This document shows, in pieces, positions 1 through 6,965 of a stretch of DNA of 35,333 nt (positions within the stretch are counted from its first letter, which is position 1; every line of letters starts with the position of its first letter). The position numbers and the translations under genes are program-made. The stretch is from Nitrospira sp. GTDB taxonomy: Bacteria; Nitrospirota; Nitrospiria; Nitrospirales; Nitrospiraceae. The stretch lies in NCBI GenBank assembly GCA_019636835.1, contig JAHBWU010000042.1, forward strand, positions 1 through 35,333, read 5' to 3'. The notes beneath the pieces are model-generated. The model had not been told where the DNA came from, did no database searches, and saw only the letters and a list, made by a program, of their open reading frames with translations.

Positions 1-315
1 GTTTAAGCTACACTGACGCTTGATCGGTCTCTTTCTCCTCTCCCTCTTGTATCTGGTTTCTTGCTTCGGTTAGCCAGAGAATCTTCTTCCCATATCTCCC
101 AGGATTCCCTCCCGTCACCCTGGTAAATATTTGAATTTGTTAGGCATCCTGTCATCAATCAGCTAGGCTTCTGCTAAAGAATCCCTTTTCAACCGCGGTG
201 CTATATTTGTTTGGAGAGAAAACGAACGGGTATCGCAAACTATCGTTCATGCACCGATTGACTATGAATTATCAATTGAGCAGCTGATCTTGATGTCACA
301 CAGAGGAGAAAGATT
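1..315. other. Leading intergenic stretch, no gene recognised
   Basis: No reading frame here has convincing protein character on either strand, and no RNA gene is recognisable. The only clear signal is the ribosome binding site GAGGAG at 303-308 that serves pal. The pal promoter presumably lies in the AT-richer 200-300 part, but I could not pick a convincing -35/-10 pair. Confidence 0.5.
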
Positions 316-954
316 ATGATGAATAGAGTGTTAGTGAAATCTGGAGTGGTGTTGGTGCTAGGGGTGGTTTTGTTATCGAACCAAGGGTGTAACACAAAAT
401 GGCTCAAGTCTGAAGGCGAAGCTGGATCACAGAGCACGGGTTCGAAGGTACCGAGTATGTCTGGAGGAAGCTCAAGCAGTGAATTGAGCGGTTTCTCTCG
501 TCATCCAGCAGAGGAGCGTCTTACGCAAGGCGGATATTCGACAGCACTGAACCCGTCAAGCCTCAGCCCACGTCAGCGTGCCGAACTGACAAAAGAGGAA
601 AAAGCTGCTGTGGAAGCTGGTTTGCAGGATGTTTTCTTTGGTTATGACCAGTGGACCTTGTCGGATGTCGGCATGGAAGCGCTCAATCATGACGCTGCTT
701 ACCTCAAGAATCATCCAGGCGTCGCGCTGAAAATTGAGGGGCATTGTGACGAGCGGGGCACCACCGACTACAACATGGTTTTAGGTGACAAACGTGCCAA
801 GGCTGTGCGGAACTATCTTGCGGAAGTTGGTGTGAATTCCAAGCAGGTAGCGATTGTGTCGTATGGCAAAGAGCGCCCCTTTTGCTTTGATCGGGATGAG
901 GCTTGCTATCAGCAGAATCGCCGCGGCCATGTGCTCCTGACTAACAAGAAGTAA
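316..954 (+). CDS. pal: Peptidoglycan-associated lipoprotein Pal
   Basis: This is an outer-membrane lipoprotein that binds peptidoglycan and works with the Tol system to keep the outer membrane attached during division. The 212-aa protein starts with a hydrophobic signal peptide ending at Cys25 (SNQGC), a slightly unusual lipobox. A Ser/Gly-rich linker of about 70 residues follows. The C-terminal OmpA-like domain (about residues 100-212) contains the family signatures KIEGHCDERGTTDYN and VSYGKERP, and ends in the usual QNRRGHV block. GAGGAG lies 7 bases before the first of two adjacent ATGs, which decides the start at 316. No tol genes are visible; they may lie left of the window. Family assignment is firm. 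Confidence 0.95.
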   Translation: MMNRVLVKSGVVLVLGVVLLSNQGCNTKWLKSEGEAGSQSTGSKVPSMSGGSSSSELSGFSRHPAEERLTQGGYSTALNPSSLSPRQRAELTKEEKAAVEAGLQDVFFGYDQWTLSDVGMEALNHDAAYLKNHPGVALKIEGHCDERGTTDYNMVLGDKRAKAVRNYLAEVGVNSKQVAIVSYGKERPFCFDRDEACYQQNRRGHVLLTNKK

Positions 955-1063
955 GGTGCTTCATGGTGAGGTGTCATCTTCGGGGAACACTTGTTAATTC
1001 AGAGGGTTGCGAAAGATCCGTCGCATCACCTCAGATCGTCAACTTTGGACGAGGAATTCGTCG

Positions 1064-1444
1064 TTGAAAAAGCTCGGTTCTCTCTTCAAGTCAGAACCCG
1101 TCGATCGAACTCCCGCCAAACCTCGGCCACAGGACCGGCGAGACCAGCCGAGATTCACCACTCAATTTCGCAGCACCTTATCTGGGCAAAAACAGGAGGG
1201 GCAGGGACGAACTCTGGATATTTCTGCTGGCGGTTGCAAAATCGAAAGTGACATGAAGGTCGAGCAAGGTGCGAAGTTCGAATGCCGACTCCACATTCCA
1301 GGCCTTGATTGGCCGTTGCGGATCGACGAAACCACTGTGCGGTGGGTTGACGGCAATAGTTTTGGGATCGCTTTTTCGCGTATCACTCCAGAAGAGTTTG
1401 CAAAGCTCAAAATGATACTCGCTGACCTTGAACAGGACGAGTAG
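1064..1444 (+). CDS. PilZ domain protein, probable cyclic-di-GMP receptor
   Basis: This is a short soluble protein made almost entirely of a PilZ domain, a family that binds cyclic di-GMP and controls motility, polysaccharide or envelope functions. Both binding motifs are present: RxxxR as RDQPR and DxSxxG as DISAGG. The strand pattern and the final GIAFSRITPEE segment are normal for the family. The frame is open from a TTG at 1007, but I prefer the TTG at 1064 because GAGGA at 1051-1055 sits 8 bases upstream and the protein then begins MKKLGSLFK, giving 126 aa. It follows pal by about 110 bases. The partner output is unknown. Confidence 0.85.
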   Translation: MKKLGSLFKSEPVDRTPAKPRPQDRRDQPRFTTQFRSTLSGQKQEGQGRTLDISAGGCKIESDMKVEQGAKFECRLHIPGLDWPLRIDETTVRWVDGNSFGIAFSRITPEEFAKLKMILADLEQDE

Positions 1445-1452
1445 ATTCTTCC

Positions 1453-1584
1453 CTAGTCGCCACAACTCGAACATTTCCACTCTCGTACAACTTTCTTGAT
1501 GACTTGCCTGGCGGGGATCTCGTCGATCTCTTGTTCCACTGTGTGGCCATGCGCTTTTCGCAGGCTCCCGAACACGGTTGACAT
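1453..1584 (-). CDS. Possible 43-aa protein with a C-terminal CxxC
   Basis: The minus strand carries an ATG-initiated frame of 43 codons. It has a charged, helical-looking body (EQEIDEIPARQVIKKVV) and ends in WKCSSCGD, a CxxC that resembles half of a zinc ribbon. Amino-acid composition is protein-like, and the gene fits exactly in the gap between the PilZ gene and the next small gene. The ribosome binding site is weak. I recognise no family. It could be a chance frame; conservation in related genomes would decide. Confidence 0.45.
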   Translation of the reverse strand: MSTVFGSLRKAHGHTVEQEIDEIPARQVIKKVVREWKCSSCGD

Positions 1585-1667
1585 GGCTACCGGAACTGTC
1601 AGAAAGTACGGAATGACTGATGTCTAAATCAAAAATTTCGGCATGAGGATAGAGAAAGGAGTCGGGA

Positions 1668-1829
1668 GTGGAACAGAGGTATGCAATCACCGTGAAGTTC
1701 TTGGTCGATGCCGATTCAGCGGAAGACGCTGAAGAGATGGTCGAAACCGCCTGTGAAAAGGCGTCGGCCTCATTCCCAGAAATGAGTTATGAAGGGATTG
1801 AGGATATTGAGGAGGAAGAAGAGGAGTAG
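1668..1829 (+). CDS. Small acidic protein, 53 aa
   Basis: A GTG-started gene encodes 53 aa, beginning VEQRYAITVKFLVDADS and ending in a run of glutamates. AAGGAG at 1656-1661 lies 6 bases before the start, which strongly supports translation. The N-terminal half alternates as beta strand (YAITVKFLVDA) then helix (SAEDAEEMVETACEKA), like a small alpha/beta fold. The tail is almost purely acidic. It lies 51 bases before msrA on the same strand and may be cotranscribed with it. I do not recognise a named family; the function is unknown. Confidence 0.75.
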   Translation: MEQRYAITVKFLVDADSAEDAEEMVETACEKASASFPEMSYEGIEDIEEEEEE

Positions 1830-1880
1830 TCGGTCTTCGTCTGCTGAAAGAATCCCACAGTTTGCTCGATCAATCACACT

Positions 1881-2444
1881 ATGGGCGATGAATCACGATC
1901 GATCCTACCCGAGAAGGAAGTCGCTATTCTTGCAGGTGGCTGTTTTTGGTGTCTCGAGGCTGTGTATGATCAAGTCCAAGGTGTGGAATCGGTCGAATCT
2001 GGTTACATCGGAGGTAACCTAGACCACCCCACATACGAAGCAGTGTGCGGAGGGCAGACCGGTCATGCAGAAGCCGTACGAATCACCTTTGATCCCAAGG
2101 TGATCTCTTACAGAGAATTGCTTGAAATCTTTTTCGCCATCCACGATCCTACAACCCTCAATCGGCAAGGAAACGATAGGGGAACTCAATATCGTTCAGC
2201 GATTTTCTATTGCACTCCAACACAACGCCATACAGCCGAAACACTGATCAAGGCGCTAACTGACGAGAAGCTGTACGATACCCCGATCGTCACACAGGTT
2301 GCAGCGGCCGGCCAATGGTATGAGGCGGAGCCCTATCATCAGGAGTATTTTATTCGAAATCCCTCCCAAGGGTACTGCCAATTCGTGGTGAACCCGAAAG
2401 TCACCAAGTTTAGAAAACAGTTTGTGCACCGTCTAAAAACCTAG
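1881..2444 (+). CDS. msrA: Peptide methionine (S)-sulfoxide reductase MsrA
   Basis: MsrA reduces the S epimer of methionine sulfoxide in proteins, repairing oxidative damage, and is recycled by thioredoxin. The 187-aa protein has the catalytic motif GGCFWCLE with nucleophile Cys21. The family segments VESGYIGG, PTYEAVCGGQTGHAEAV and IHDPTTLNRQGNDRGTQYRS are intact. The segment WYEAEPYHQEYF is also present, and a C-terminal Cys in QGYCQF is a candidate resolving residue. There is no signal peptide, so it is cytoplasmic. The start ATG has only a weak ribosome binding site. Its stop is 11 bases from the stop of the convergent gene. Confidence 0.96.
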   Translation: MGDESRSILPEKEVAILAGGCFWCLEAVYDQVQGVESVESGYIGGNLDHPTYEAVCGGQTGHAEAVRITFDPKVISYRELLEIFFAIHDPTTLNRQGNDRGTQYRSAIFYCTPTQRHTAETLIKALTDEKLYDTPIVTQVAAAGQWYEAEPYHQEYFIRNPSQGYCQFVVNPKVTKFRKQFVHRLKT

Positions 2445-2455
2445 GCAACGCTCCC

Positions 2456-2878
2456 TCACCGCCGGAACAGTCCAATCAAGCTCTCTCGTACCATCCCAAA
2501 GACGGCTGGTTTCTGGAATACCTGATGGGTTTTTAATACCACCTCGGCGTGCACCTGACAAAAAGGCCATTCACCACTCGGATTGCCCTGCACATGAGCG
2601 ATGAGCGAACTGTCCGGGGGATCGGCCAAGGAGCGAACGACTATGAGCGGACTGTTCGGATCCAGTAAACAGGTATTATCCTTAGCCTCCTTGCCTGTAG
2701 CTGTATGGTGAATCCGAACATGTTGTTGTCCCTCTGAAAACACAGTATCTCCCTCACGAATAGGGCCGGTTGGCGCCAAGGAATACAGAACCAGAGGAGC
2801 TAGCAGAATGATGATGACCGCTATGCCGATTGACCAGAGCGGGGGGTCGGTATGGGTATGGTCGGAAGGCGACGGCAC
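2456..2878 (-). CDS. Hypothetical membrane-anchored protein
   Basis: A 140-aa protein of unknown function. About 14 polar residues precede one strong membrane segment (residues 15-35, IGIAVIIILLAPLVLYSLAP). A soluble domain follows that is probably periplasmic and holds two cysteines (CLLDP and FCQVHAEVV), which could form a disulphide. The start is a GTG at 2878; the ribosome binding site is poor, but no other start keeps the membrane segment. It is convergent with msrA and lies about 90 bases downstream of the lipoprotein gene on the same strand. I recognise no family. Confidence 0.65.
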   Translation of the reverse strand: MPSPSDHTHTDPPLWSIGIAVIIILLAPLVLYSLAPTGPIREGDTVFSEGQQHVRIHHTATGKEAKDNTCLLDPNSPLIVVRSLADPPDSSLIAHVQGNPSGEWPFCQVHAEVVLKTHQVFQKPAVFGMVRESLIGLFRR

Positions 2879-2970
2879 GTTTTTGCAAGTACCTTATGCA
2901 GCATGTTATCAAAAACTGATACTGTTTATTCTTTCAAGGAGGAGGGGATCGCTCTGCCCTTAAAATGTGG

Positions 2971-3657
2971 TTAATTTGATTTGTAGTCTCCATCGGATTG
3001 CGTGCTTGTCAGTCTCTTGAATAAGACGACTATTTCACTCCGCTCTGGTCTGAGCAGCTTCTCCCAAATACCTTCCCGTGAAGGAGCGATGGCCGTGGCG
3101 GGTTCAAAATCCAATTTCGGTTGCTGAGGCGCAATGGGCTTCAGAGGAGCTGACCGACCATCGAGGGTGGCGCCGATCCCGGGGTCCGATGCATAGTTGG
3201 TCGGCGAACGATAGTTGCCCAATACGAAATGCAGCTCGTTGCCGTCAATGAAGATTCCGCCAGACGTCACTTTATGAACAGTATTAATAATTGCGGTTTG
3301 CTTTGTGGTCTGAGTGAAAGTGACGATCTCCTCGGATGTTGCCACTCTTAAGCCTTGAGCAAAGAGCGGAGCAAAAAAGCTGACTTCTGTTGGATCGAAC
3401 GCCGGATGACGTGAGGGTAAGGGCGACATGGAGCGCGATTCCTCGATCATCACACCGGACAGAACCGCCGCCATCTCATCTGTCGTGATGTCTGCCGGGT
3501 GAGAATGACTTCTACCCACTGTGGGATTCACTTCAAGCCTGACCAACCGCGATGGGTCATCATGGAGGGCTACCGTTTGAAACGGCCGTATCTGACACCC
3601 AACAAGCCCAAGCAGGAGTGAGATTCCCGAAAGAAGAATCAAACGTGCGATTGTCAT
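2971..3657 (-). CDS. Hypothetical lipoprotein, probable Pho regulon member
   Basis: This 228-aa protein begins MTIARLILLSGISLLLGLVGC, a classic lipoprotein signal peptide with lipobox LVGC. The frame is open upstream, but the signal peptide places the start at the ATG at 3657, with GGTGAG about 9 bases before it. The mature part has no family I can name. It is rich in Thr/Val strands in the middle (EEIVTFTQTTKQTAIINTV) and ends in a basic region with KLLRPERSEIVVLFKRL. Its upstream region carries GTAAC-type repeats at 11-bp spacing in the same orientation, and the porin/pst block lies divergently, so a role in phosphate starvation is inferred. Possible sites of action are the inner or outer membrane. 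Confidence 0.7.
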   Translation of the reverse strand: MTIARLILLSGISLLLGLVGCQIRPFQTVALHDDPSRLVRLEVNPTVGRSHSHPADITTDEMAAVLSGVMIEESRSMSPLPSRHPAFDPTEVSFFAPLFAQGLRVATSEEIVTFTQTTKQTAIINTVHKVTSGGIFIDGNELHFVLGNYRSPTNYASDPGIGATLDGRSAPLKPIAPQQPKLDFEPATAIAPSREGIWEKLLRPERSEIVVLFKRLTSTQSDGDYKSN

Positions 3658-3791
3658 GCGTAGAGGCTCACCACACAGAAACGTTACCTTGGATTGGTCT
3701 ATGCTGAACACTTTGCAGCCGTCCATGTTTGTCTGACTGAAAAGTTCAGACTCTCCAACAGAATAAAATCTGACGGTCGGTAGGCTGCTCT

Positions 3792-3835
3792 CCCAATGTT
3801 ACAGAAGTGCATTGTCCATGTTACGGCTTTGTTAA
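3792..3835 (-). promoter_or_regulatory. Putative PhoB box, minus orientation
   Basis: Read on the minus strand, units begin at 3835 (TTAAC), 3824 (GTAAC), 3813 (AATGC) and 3802 (GTAAC), each 11 bp apart. The unit and spacing match the array upstream of pstS. Three of the four units fit well. It lies about 140 bp before the lipoprotein start. The role as a PhoB site is inferred from the pstS array and from the known 11-bp direct-repeat structure of Pho boxes. Confidence 0.6.
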
Positions 3836-4039
3836 TTTTATACATCACTTTCCCTCTTCGTGCTGAGATCATCACAGTCCTTGGCGATCGTACTGCGAAT
3901 AACTCAGAATTGACGCGCCGTTCACAACGCTGAAATAGGATCGCGGTATTCTCATTCGAGAAAAAGCCCAACCATAGTGTGACAAGATTGCATAGTGATG
4001 AGCCCAACGGCAGGGAAGTTTCCATGCATTTTCATTTGA

Positions 4040-4228
4040 CAAGTCGTTCAAGACTATGGTCGCTGCTGTGAACGGCTGCTTTCCGATCATTCATTCGATT
4101 CTCCACCTTCTGAAGAGGAAGTACAGTTCATTCAATACTACATGCGTGAGATGGAAAAAAGGTTTGGGATCGAACATTACCAGTTACAAGTCGATGGAAC
4201 GTCACAGATTGGACGTGTAGCAGTATAG
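4040..4228 (+). pseudogene. Possible coding remnant
   Basis: Between the lipoprotein and the porin, a frame from 4040 to the stop at 4226-4228 reads like protein (for example EEEVQFIQYYMREMEKRFG) but has no usable start near its beginning. The first ATG at 4142 leaves only 28 residues and has no ribosome binding site. It may be the 3' end of a decayed gene. I cannot name a parent family, and chance is not excluded. The rest of 3836-4318 shows nothing else. Confidence 0.25.
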
Positions 4229-4318
4229 AGTTTACTGCTATGAGCAGCTAACGATAGTATTCGACTAGCCCTGAATCTTCCACGCTATCATTACTTCCGC
4301 GATTGAACCTCAACCGAT

Positions 4319-4362
4319 TTAACGCATTTGTTACAAGCCCGTAGCAGTGTCTTAATTCTAAA
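4319..4362 (+). promoter_or_regulatory. Degenerate Pho-type repeat before the porin
   Basis: Four units at exact 11-bp spacing, TTAAC (4319), GTTAC (4330), GTAGC (4341) and TTAAT (4352), resemble the GTAAC array before pstS with one or two changes each. A -10-like TTATAC lies at 4366-4371, and the porin ATG is at 4419. Each unit is imperfect, so this is weaker than the other two arrays, but position and period agree with them. Confidence 0.45.
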
Positions 4363-4418
4363 CAGTTATACCTCCCATCGCCGTTATAGAAGCAGACCAA
4401 CTAAGGGAGGTAATCGTA

Positions 4419-5744
4419 ATGAAGGGATGGTGGTTCGCGGTCCTAGTGTGCGTCATCGGCTTCGGATTGATCTTCACGGCCAACGTAGCCCAGGCCAGCG
4501 TAGAAGATCTTCTGTACGAGAAGGGCCAGATCACCAAGGAAGAATGGCTCAAACTCAAGGCCGAGCACGAAAGAGAAGAGGCGATCATTGCAGAGAGGGC
4601 AACGGTCAAAAAATGGTTCGACAAGCTCAGCATACGAGGTTATACGCAACTGCGCTATAGTTATCTCCCGGGGAACAAAGATATACGCCTCGATGATTCC
4701 GATGCCTCCGTCGGCAATAATACGGGCTTCGGTTTTCGCAGAATCCGCTTGGTCTTTTCAGGCGATATTACCGATTGGATGTCCTTTTATTTCCAGCCTG
4801 ATTTCGCAGGCGCTGTCCCGGGTGCGTCACCAGACGCGAACAACTTTGCACAAATTCGCGACGCCTATACCGATATCTTTTTGCCCGTGCCCTTCCTCAT
4901 GTTCGCGGAAAAGGAACTGCGTATTCGAGCAGGGCAATCGAAGGTTCCATTTGGGTTCGAAAATCTCCAGTCCAGTCAAAATCGGCTGGCCCTCGACCGG
5001 ACCGACGCCATCAACAGTGCGGTGCCAAGCGAGCGCGATCTCGGCGTCTTTCTCTATTACACGCCGAATGAGACCAGAAAACTATTCCGAAGACTGGTCG
5101 ATTCCGGTCTCAAGGGAAGTGGAGACTACGGTGTCTTAGGTGTGGGAGTCTATAACGGCCAGAGTACCAATATCTCCGAACGCAATGACAATAAACATAT
5201 CGTCTTGCATGCCACTTATCCCATGGAATTGCCCTACGGGCAGATCATCCAGTTCGGCGTGGATGCGTACCGCGGGACGTTCGATGTCGCGTCGGGTCCA
5301 GGAGTCGTACCGGAAAATAATGGGAACATCCGCGACGAGCGGGTCGGCGTGCATTTTGTGCTCTATCCGCAACCCTTCGGTTTCCAAGCGGAGTGGAATT
5401 GGGGCCATGGTCCGGAGTTGAACGCAAATCAAACAGCGATTCAGGAGGGCTTTCTCCAAGGCGGCTACATCCAGGGCATGTATAAGTGGGATGTTAACAA
5501 GCCCTGGTTGACCACCCTTATACCCTATGTACGCTGGCAAGAATACAACGGAGGGAGGAAGAACCGGACCAATACACCGTTCGCCGTCGTTCGGGAGTGG
5601 GAAATCGGGTTCGAGTGGCAATTCGCTCGGGCCCTGGAATTCGTGATCGCGTATGTCAGGACCGAACGCACGAATACACGAACGGCGCCCTTTGAAATTC
5701 AGGAAGGGGATATTATCCGGACTCAGTTGCAGTGGAACTATTGA
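4419..5744 (+). CDS. Phosphate-selective porin of the OprP/OprO family
   Basis: An outer-membrane beta-barrel predicted to let phosphate or polyphosphate into the periplasm. The 441-aa protein has a signal peptide (about residues 1-27, cleaved after AQA). A short helical, charged segment follows (about 28-66, EEWLKLKAEHEREEAIIAERA), typical of the periplasmic coiled coil in some porins. The remainder alternates aromatic strands with Arg/Lys-rich turns and ends in Tyr (QLQWNY), like an outer-membrane targeting signal. Segments RIRLVFSGDI, FQPDFAG, RAGQSKVPFGFEN and ALDRTDAI fit the Porin_O_P family. AAGGGAGG lies 9 bases before the start. Its place just before pstS and the Pho-like repeats argue for phosphate, though substrate choice is inferred. 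Confidence 0.85.
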   Translation: MKGWWFAVLVCVIGFGLIFTANVAQASVEDLLYEKGQITKEEWLKLKAEHEREEAIIAERATVKKWFDKLSIRGYTQLRYSYLPGNKDIRLDDSDASVGNNTGFGFRRIRLVFSGDITDWMSFYFQPDFAGAVPGASPDANNFAQIRDAYTDIFLPVPFLMFAEKELRIRAGQSKVPFGFENLQSSQNRLALDRTDAINSAVPSERDLGVFLYYTPNETRKLFRRLVDSGLKGSGDYGVLGVGVYNGQSTNISERNDNKHIVLHATYPMELPYGQIIQFGVDAYRGTFDVASGPGVVPENNGNIRDERVGVHFVLYPQPFGFQAEWNWGHGPELNANQTAIQEGFLQGGYIQGMYKWDVNKPWLTTLIPYVRWQEYNGGRKNRTNTPFAVVREWEIGFEWQFARALEFVIAYVRTERTNTRTAPFEIQEGDIIRTQLQWNY

Positions 5745-5819
5745 CGATGGCTAGTCGAGCGTGGGGTGGAAAGCGGACAGCACTTAATCGCATGTGCGAG
5801 GACCTGAACCAGTCCATAA

Positions 5820-5863
5820 GTAACACTCTCGTAACACTCCCGTAATGCGTTGGTAACAAAACA
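5820..5863 (+). promoter_or_regulatory. PhoB box array upstream of pstS
   Basis: GTAAC, GTAAC, GTAAT and GTAAC begin at 5820, 5831, 5842 and 5853, exactly 11 bp apart. Direct repeats at 11-bp period are the hallmark of Pho boxes bound by PhoB dimers, where they replace the -35 element. AT-rich sequence suitable for a -10 (5865-5877) follows, and the pstS start is at 5901. No phoB/phoR pair is in the window. Confidence 0.8.
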
Positions 5864-5900
5864 TGATTATTTATGTTTAGTAATCATGAAAGGACTATTT

Positions 5901-6893
5901 ATGAAAATATCGGCTGCCAAGTCTGGTCTATCCTGTGTCATCCTCCTTGGATCTCTTGCTATGGGACTCTCATCTGTCTATGCCGATGACTATATCGTGC
6001 TGGATCCGGCCTTGAAGGGGTACCTCAAAGTCAGCGGGGTATCAGGAAATGTCAACAGCATCGGTTCGGATACGCTCAACAACCTCATGACGCTGTGGGC
6101 CGAAGGATTTCGCAAGCAATATCCAAGCGTCAAAATTCAAATCGAAGGGAAGGGATCGAGTACCGCGCCTCCGGCCCTGATCGAAGGCACTGCGCAGTTG
6201 GGGCCGATGTCCCGAGCGATGAAAAGCACCGAAATTGATGCTTTCGAAAGAAAGTTTAGATATAAGCCCATCGCATTCCCTGTCGCCATTGACGCACTTG
6301 CCGTCTATGTCAACAAAGATAACTCGGTTCAGGGACTCACGATGACGCAAGTCGATGCGATCTTTTCCAAGACTCGTCGACATGGCGCGCCAGAAAACCT
6401 GGACCGATGGGGTCAGCTGGGTATTACAGGCGAAGTGGGAGCTTCTCCTATCAGTATCTATGGCCGCAACTCAGCATCCGGCACCTATGGATTTTTCAAG
6501 GAGTATGCGCTGAAAAACGGCGACTTCAAGGATGAGGTCAAAGAGCAACCAGGTTCTGCCTCCGTGGTGCAAGGTATCACAGAGGATCAAGCAGGTATCG
6601 GTTACAGCGGTATCGGCTATTTAACCTCCGGGGTCCGAGCACTTCCATTGGCGGAAAAAGGTGGAGCACCATTCGTAGAGCCAACACAGACAAATGCTAT
6701 GAATGGGTCGTATCCCCTCTGGCGGCATCTGTTGGTTTACGTCAACAAAGCGCCCAACAAACCACTCGATCCACTCGTGAAGGAGTTCATCAAGTTTATT
6801 TATAGCAAAGAAGGGCAAGCCGTTGTGATCAAGGACGGCTTCTTCCCTCTCCCGCAGACCGTGATTGAGAAGGAATTACCAAAACTCGAATAA
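5901..6893 (+). CDS. pstS: Phosphate ABC transporter, periplasmic binding protein PstS
   Basis: PstS captures phosphate in the periplasm and delivers it to the PstCAB transporter. The protein is 330 aa with a signal peptide (about 1-28, cleaved near VYA-DD). The mature part carries the family's ligand-contact segments: GSDTLNNLM, the GKGSSTAP loop, GPMSRAM near residue 90, and the [12 protein letters not shown] motif that binds phosphate. The ATG at 5901 is chosen because AAAGGA lies 6 bases before it and the signal peptide starts there. Longer frames begin inside the Pho box and are unlikely. It is the first gene of pstSCAB-phoU, followed by pstC after 72 bases. Confidence 0.96.
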   Translation: MKISAAKSGLSCVILLGSLAMGLSSVYADDYIVLDPALKGYLKVSGVSGNVNSIGSDTLNNLMTLWAEGFRKQYPSVKIQIEGKGSSTAPPALIEGTAQLGPMSRAMKSTEIDAFERKFRYKPIAFPVAIDALAVYVNKDNSVQGLTMTQVDAIFSKTRRHGAPENLDRWGQLGITGEVGASPISIYGRNSASGTYGFFKEYALKNGDFKDEVKEQPGSASVVQGITEDQAGIGYSGIGYLTSGVRALPLAEKGGAPFVEPTQTNAMNGSYPLWRHLLVYVNKAPNKPLDPLVKEFIKFIYSKEGQAVVIKDGFFPLPQTVIEKELPKLE

Positions 6894-6965
6894 GTTCAGG
6901 CCGGATGGCTGGTCTGCATCGATGGATGCGGTGTGGGAACGTCGGGGAGAAGCCTCAGGTAGAGT

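Noticed and set aside
1007..1063. Upstream TTG start for the PilZ protein
   Set aside because: The purine-rich sequence is too close to 1007; GAGGA at correct spacing supports 1064.
1178..1690. 170-residue minus-strand frame opposite the PilZ gene
   Set aside because: Antisense to a clear PilZ domain and out of frame with the more plausible small CxxC protein.
3699..4090. Two minus-strand frames between the lipoprotein and porin
   Set aside because: No family character, no good ribosome binding site, and they run through the Pho-type repeats.
4328..4660. Plus-strand frame overlapping the porin start
   Set aside because: Arg/Gly/His-rich shadow of the porin reading frame; the porin has signal peptide, strong ribosome binding site and family motifs.
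5850..5900. Longer start for PstS
   Set aside because: It would begin inside the Pho box array and place 17 odd residues before a clean signal peptide; AAAGGA points to 5901.
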